Assembly: GCA_964036665.1 (NCBI GenBank)
Contig: OZ038533.1
Location: 3,582,001-3,646,000 of the forward strand
Direction of reading: 5' to 3'
Length of the DNA stretch: 64,000 bases
Source of the DNA: Gordius sp. MW1
Lineage: Eukaryota > Nematomorpha > Gordioida > Gordea > Gordiidae
Position numbers and translations under genes: made by a program. Positions 60,468 to 64,000 of this stretch are shown here, piece after piece. The notes below the pieces were generated by a model that had not been told where the DNA came from, did not search any database, and saw nothing but the letters and a program-made list of their open reading frames with translations. Within the stretch, counting starts at the first letter, position 1; every line of letters begins with the position of its first letter.

Positions 60468-61433
60468 ATGGCCATCAAACCGGAGACGAATTTTTCTTGC
60501 GATTACTCAAAGGAATTGAAGGATTCAATTCTGTATGATCCAGGTAATTCGATTGATGACTATTTATTCAACATTGATCTCTTATTTAAGTTAAGAGATA
60601 TCTCTGGAGATAGGCGAAAAACTTTGTTACTCACTTACGTAGGACTGAATAATTTAACTAAAATAAGGGACTACTTATATCCAAAATTAGTAGACAAAAC
60701 TAATTACGATGAGATAATTATAGCCCTTAGGAGTATATTCGCAAATAAGTTTTCTATTTATCATCATAGAGAACAATTTTATAAGGCAATTAGAAATAAC
60801 GAAAGTATTATTGACTTTTGTATTCGGTTGAAATTTCTTATGAAAAACTGTAAATTTGGAAATAATCTAGACGAGGTATTAAAGGACATATTTGTCCTAG
60901 GATGTAACTTACCAAGGCTATACATTGAGTTAAGAGCTAAGTATCCGAGTGGTAACATAAGTTTCGAAGAAACAGTTAATCTAGCATTGGCGTTAGATTC
61001 GGTAGAACACGAAACATCGAGGGCTGTTGAAGTAAACAAGGTTAAGCAGTCGTTTAATAACTTCAACAATAGAGATGTACATTTTCCTAAATTTAGCACC
61101 TTTAGGAAAAAGCCACCCCCTAAATGTTATCGTTGTAGGAAACCAGGCCATATAGCTAAAAATTGTAGAATGGTGATGAATACGTTATCAGCCATGAACC
61201 ATGACTCCGATCGACACACCAAAGCTCACATTAACGTACGAATTAACGATATACCCTATGAAATGATCTTCGATACGGGTGCTGCATGTAGCGTCATTGA
61301 TGAAATAACATGGTCTCGAATCGGCAAGCCTAAACTTTACCAAGCTCCGAAGATATACGGCTATGGTAGAACGGCTATTTCAACACTCGGTAAAACCAAA
61401 GTGAAGGTGGACGTTGGTGGTGTGACAAAGTAA
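60468..61433 (+). CDS. Gypsy 2 gag-protease, ends at an in-frame stop
   Basis: 321 codons. Gag-like helical region; one zinc knuckle CYRCRKPGHIAKNC (220-233) against two in Gypsy 1; protease DTGA at 269-272. The TAA at 61431-61433 interrupts a frame that stays clearly homologous afterwards (IFGVPFISKFNLTLPKL), so the stop is probably a mutation. Confidence 0.88.
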   Translation: MAIKPETNFSCDYSKELKDSILYDPGNSIDDYLFNIDLLFKLRDISGDRRKTLLLTYVGLNNLTKIRDYLYPKLVDKTNYDEIIIALRSIFANKFSIYHHREQFYKAIRNNESIIDFCIRLKFLMKNCKFGNNLDEVLKDIFVLGCNLPRLYIELRAKYPSGNISFEETVNLALALDSVEHETSRAVEVNKVKQSFNNFNNRDVHFPKFSTFRKKPPPKCYRCRKPGHIAKNCRMVMNTLSAMNHDSDRHTKAHINVRINDIPYEMIFDTGAACSVIDEITWSRIGKPKLYQAPKIYGYGRTAISTLGKTKVKVDVGGVTK

Positions 61434-61619
61434 TTAGATATTTATGTCATCCAAGGTAAAGGTTCAGCAATATTTGGTGTGCCTTTTATCTCCAAATTTA
61501 ACTTAACTTTACCAAAGCTGGTTTGCCTAAATTCTATTATTGAAATACCTTTAAATGTACATGCAATTCTTAAACAATTTCCCCATGTCTTTTCCGATAA
61601 ATTAGGAAAAGTAAAAGAC
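61434..61619 (+). pseudogene. Gypsy 2 protease-RT linker after the stop
   Basis: The same reading frame continues after the stop and matches the region that follows protease in Gypsy 1 (FGLPWILNFGL there, FGVPFISKFNL here). It reaches VFSDKLGKVKD at the insertion point 61619. Confidence 0.75.
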
Positions 61620-62185
61620 AAAAATTAACTGTTGGTAATTACAATAACACGTTTAAATAGACATTCAATTTAAGAACAATAAACAATCAATTAACATTGT
61701 ATTGCAATTCAAACGCTCAAGGTCATTGCCAATTAGGTAGATAGTATTTGCATACATTACACTATCGACCTAATAATAACCATATTTTGTAGATTTAATG
61801 TTAGCTGAAGCTTGAGGTACGGACTAAACTTACAACTAAGCCAAAAGTATGTTCCTATATGTTTTTCAAAGTGTTAATTGCTATGCAATTTATGGGCTCG
61901 TTTTTGGTTGTCCGTCGTCCGTCGTCCACCAAGTTATTGGCGCCAGCTTTGTGACCTGGATATCCCGGGTTCAAGCCAGGGAGAGGACGAATTTTCTTTT
62001 GAATTTTTTTAAATTAAATTTATTTTGTTCTTGTTAATACCATTGATAATATGAATTTTTGACCATCCGCTGGCTACTGACCAATGAAAAAAATGACCAT
62101 TGGCCAAATAAAGCGAAATTTTTAATTGCTATATGCAATTTATGGTATTTTTTCGTCTTTGAATAGGTTAACATTGATAATTACC
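61620..62185. repeat. Insertion in Gypsy 2: right arm of the inverted duplication, flanked by AAAAGAC
   Basis: 566 bp that interrupt the pol frame and are flanked by AAAAGAC at 61613-61619 and 62186-62192. Removal of the insert and one AAAAGAC would leave a continuous codon series. 61626-62185 is the reverse complement of 59750-60311 with few differences. It is not a whole known element: it starts inside a SINE-like unit and ends inside the Gypsy 2 leader. Confidence 0.85.
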
Positions 62186-63221
62186 AAAAGACTTCAAAGT
62201 GACACTGGAAATCAATGATGATGCGATGCCAAAAATGTTTGCAGCAAGAAGAGTACCGTTTCCACTACGACAAGCTGTAGAAGATGAACTACAACGGCTA
62301 CTTAACGAAGACGTCATTGAAAAAGTTAATCCTACTTTAACGCCGATTAAATGGGCTACGCCAACGGTAAATGTTAAGAAGAAAACAGGGCAGGTGCGTA
62401 TATGTGGTGATTTTCGTTTAACCATAAATCAACACTTGGCTAAAGATCAGGATATTTTACCGACTTTCAGTGACGTGGCCGAAAGAATAGCCGGAGGTAA
62501 AATTTTTTCTATCATTGATCTCAGGGATGCCTTTTTACAGCTTGAACTTGATGAGAAATCAAGGAAATATTTAAACATATCAATGCATGTAGGATATTTT
62601 CGTTATAAGAGATTACCGTTTGGGCTCACAACAGCGCCGATTATCTTTCATAGGTTTATGAGACAATTGGTTAATAACATACCCGGGGTGAGCGTCTTTA
62701 TGGACGATGTTATAATTAGCGGTAAAAACGAAAAGGATCACTTAAACAAATTAGTAACAGTATTAAATCTCTTTCAAACTGTTGGTTTAACAACATCTCA
62801 AACAAAAATGCAACTATTTAAAAAGTCTGTCAAATACTTAGGACATATAATTAATAGTGAAGGTATAACAGCGAGTGAGGATAAGGTTCTAAAGATTAAA
62901 AGTTTTAAAACACCCGAAAACAAAAAGGAACTTCGTTCTTTCCTTGGGTTGGTAAACTATTTAGAAACTTTTATCCCCAAACTTCAGATAAATTGCGCTC
63001 CTTTATACAAATTAACTTCCATAAATACAAAATGGGTATGGGGCGACTTAGAAAAATTAACTTTTGAAAAAGTTAAAACTATAATTTCTAACAGAAAAAC
63101 TATAGTGCCATATCAAAAAGAATTGCCTATCATAATTTCAATCGACGCGTCAGATTTAGGTCTAGGAGCAGTTATAGCGCATAAGTTTTCCTCAGGCCAA
63201 GAAAAACCTATTGCCTACGCC
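62186..63221 (+). CDS. Gypsy 2 reverse transcriptase and start of RNase H
   Basis: The open frame from 62186 (an ATG-like start at 62199 is internal to the domain). Landmarks: ARRVPFPLRQAVEDEL; WATPTVNVKKKTGQVRICGD; catalytic Asp in IDLRDAF; FMDD at about 167-170 from 62199; YLGHIINSEGI; DASDLGLGAV of RNase H; ends EKPIAYA where the MITE is inserted. No frame break within this piece. Confidence 0.9.
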
Positions 63222-63860
63222 TAGAGCCCTGCAAAATTGAATTTTATCGGCCCGAGCCCGACCCGAGCCCGAAACCTTTTTTTATTTTTTGCCCGAGCCC
63301 GACCCGAGCCCGATTTGTTTTTTTCACTCAGGCCCGACCCGAGCCCGAGCCCGGCCCGACTTTTGTAAAAATGTAAATTTGTACCAATTTTATTTCAAAA
63401 ATTGATTTTTAAATATATTACGTATCGCGAAAAATATATGATTTAAAATATGATTAATTATGGTAAATAATACTAACTCTATTGTTCAAAATAGCTACTA
63501 TTATTTTTGCTTTTAAGCTTAATCTACACACTGTTGTTTTAAATATTTCATCATCACTCATAGTCAAAGTCATACATAGCATAGATAGACCCACACAGCT
63601 AACCAAGAAATTAATATGAGGTGGTAGTAAAATTCTAAATATTTATTTGTAGGGGGATTATCTTGTATTGTAATTATATTTTGGATTAATATTTATTCAA
63701 ATTTTTTTTCGGGCTCGGGCCTCGGGTCGGGCTGGCCCATCAGGCCCAACCCAAGCCCGAGGCCCGATCAATGTTTTAAAATTTGCCCGAGCCCGGCCCG
63801 AAAGCCCGTCGGGCCGGGCCGAACTCGGGCCGGGCCTCGGACGGCCCGTGCAGGGCTCTA
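63222..63860. mobile_element. hAT-type MITE with CCCGAGCC repeats inside Gypsy 2
   Basis: 639 bp with perfect 8-bp target duplication CCTACGCC (63214-63221, 63861-63868). Terminal inverted repeat TAGAGCCCTGCA / TGCAGGGCTCTA. The first and last about 130 bp are GC-rich CGGGCTCGGGTCGGG-type repeats in inverted orientation; the centre is AT-rich without an ORF. The host reading frame resumes exactly after the second duplication. Confidence 0.92.
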
Positions 63861-63868
63861 CCTACGCC

Positions 63869-64000
63869 TCTCGTTCCCTAAATCCCGCTGAGAAAAATTA
63901 CTCTGTCATCGACAGAGAGGCATCGGCAGTAATTTATGCGATAAACAAATTCCATCAGTATATTTATGGTCGTAAATTTACAATTCAGACAGACCACCAC
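63869..64000 (+). pseudogene. Gypsy 2 RNase H continuation
   Basis: After the duplicated target the frame resumes as SRSLNPAEKNYSVIDREASA and ends QTDHH at the window edge, matching the same region in Gypsy 1 (SRTLSKSEKNYASIDKEARA, RTDHK). Confidence 0.88.

Larger units (their letters stand above)
60177..64000 (+). mobile_element. Gypsy (Mag-like) element 2, partial, disrupted by insertions
   Basis: Same domain order and primer-site sequence as Gypsy 1, but clearly diverged from it. Gag-protease (60468-61433), a stop, continuing homology to about 61619, then a 0.57-kb inverted-duplicate insertion, RT-RNase H start (62186-63221), a 639-bp MITE, and the rest of RNase H to the window edge. It is non-functional in this copy. 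The 3' part lies beyond 64000. Confidence 0.88.

Noticed and set aside
61849-62037. Plus-strand ORF of 62 codons
   Set aside because: Lies in the inverted SINE-like duplicate.
59750-62185. The inverted arms as LTRs of Gypsy 2
   Set aside because: LTRs are direct repeats; these are inverted and extend into unrelated SINE sequence.

Overview
The window is nuclear DNA of an AT-rich, TE-rich animal, most likely an arthropod. The evidence is spliced genes with GT-AG introns, metazoan gene families (TCERG1, ALDH7A1), and Helitron, hAT, P, piggyBac, pogo, LINE, SINE and Mag-like Gypsy elements. No bacterial or organellar features were seen. The species cannot be named from the sequence. Several introns are only 28-47 nt long, which is unusual for insects and may help placement.

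Layout. (1) 1-16.0 kb, minus strand: the first 22 recognised coding exons of TCERG1 (Met/Gln-rich N-terminus, three WW domains, at least two FF domains). The gene runs off the left edge. Its introns hold a decayed piggyBac, a pogo-type MITE and several small GC-ended MITEs. (2) 16.0-27.4 kb: no host gene. A decayed autonomous Helitron (Rep plus Pif1-type helicase) ends in a five-copy minisatellite and a CTAG 3' terminus at 23118, followed by MITEs. (3) 27.4-31.9 kb, minus strand: complete 12-exon ALDH7A1 (antiquitin, lysine catabolism), with a LINE fragment and MITEs in its introns and a palindromic MITE directly upstream of the start codon. (4) 32-46 kb: a mosaic of MITEs and hAT elements. 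It includes a nearly intact autonomous hAT (39711-42538) with a perfect 8-bp target duplication and multi-exon transposase. (5) 46.4-47.0 kb, minus strand: a small two-exon gene resembling the NEPRO/RMP1 family. (6) 47.6-52.7 kb: a 105-bp minisatellite, then a young Gypsy element with identical 137-bp LTRs and one frameshift in reverse transcriptase. (7) 53.5-54.3 kb: another hAT with target duplication. (8) 55.3-56.6 kb, minus strand: the last two exons of an unrecognised gene with membrane-like segments. (9) 57.1-60.1 kb: a tRNA-derived SINE and tandem-hairpin repeat field containing a P-superfamily fold-back element made of two THAP-start fragments. (10) 60.1-64.0 kb: a second Gypsy, broken by a 0.56-kb inverted duplication, a stop codon and a 639-bp hAT-type MITE. 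It runs off the right edge.

The host genes have unrelated jobs (transcription elongation/splicing, lysine degradation, perhaps RNase MRP/nucleolar function) and share only the neighbourhood. Most of the sequence is a layered record of transposition; six elements can be bounded exactly by target-site duplications.
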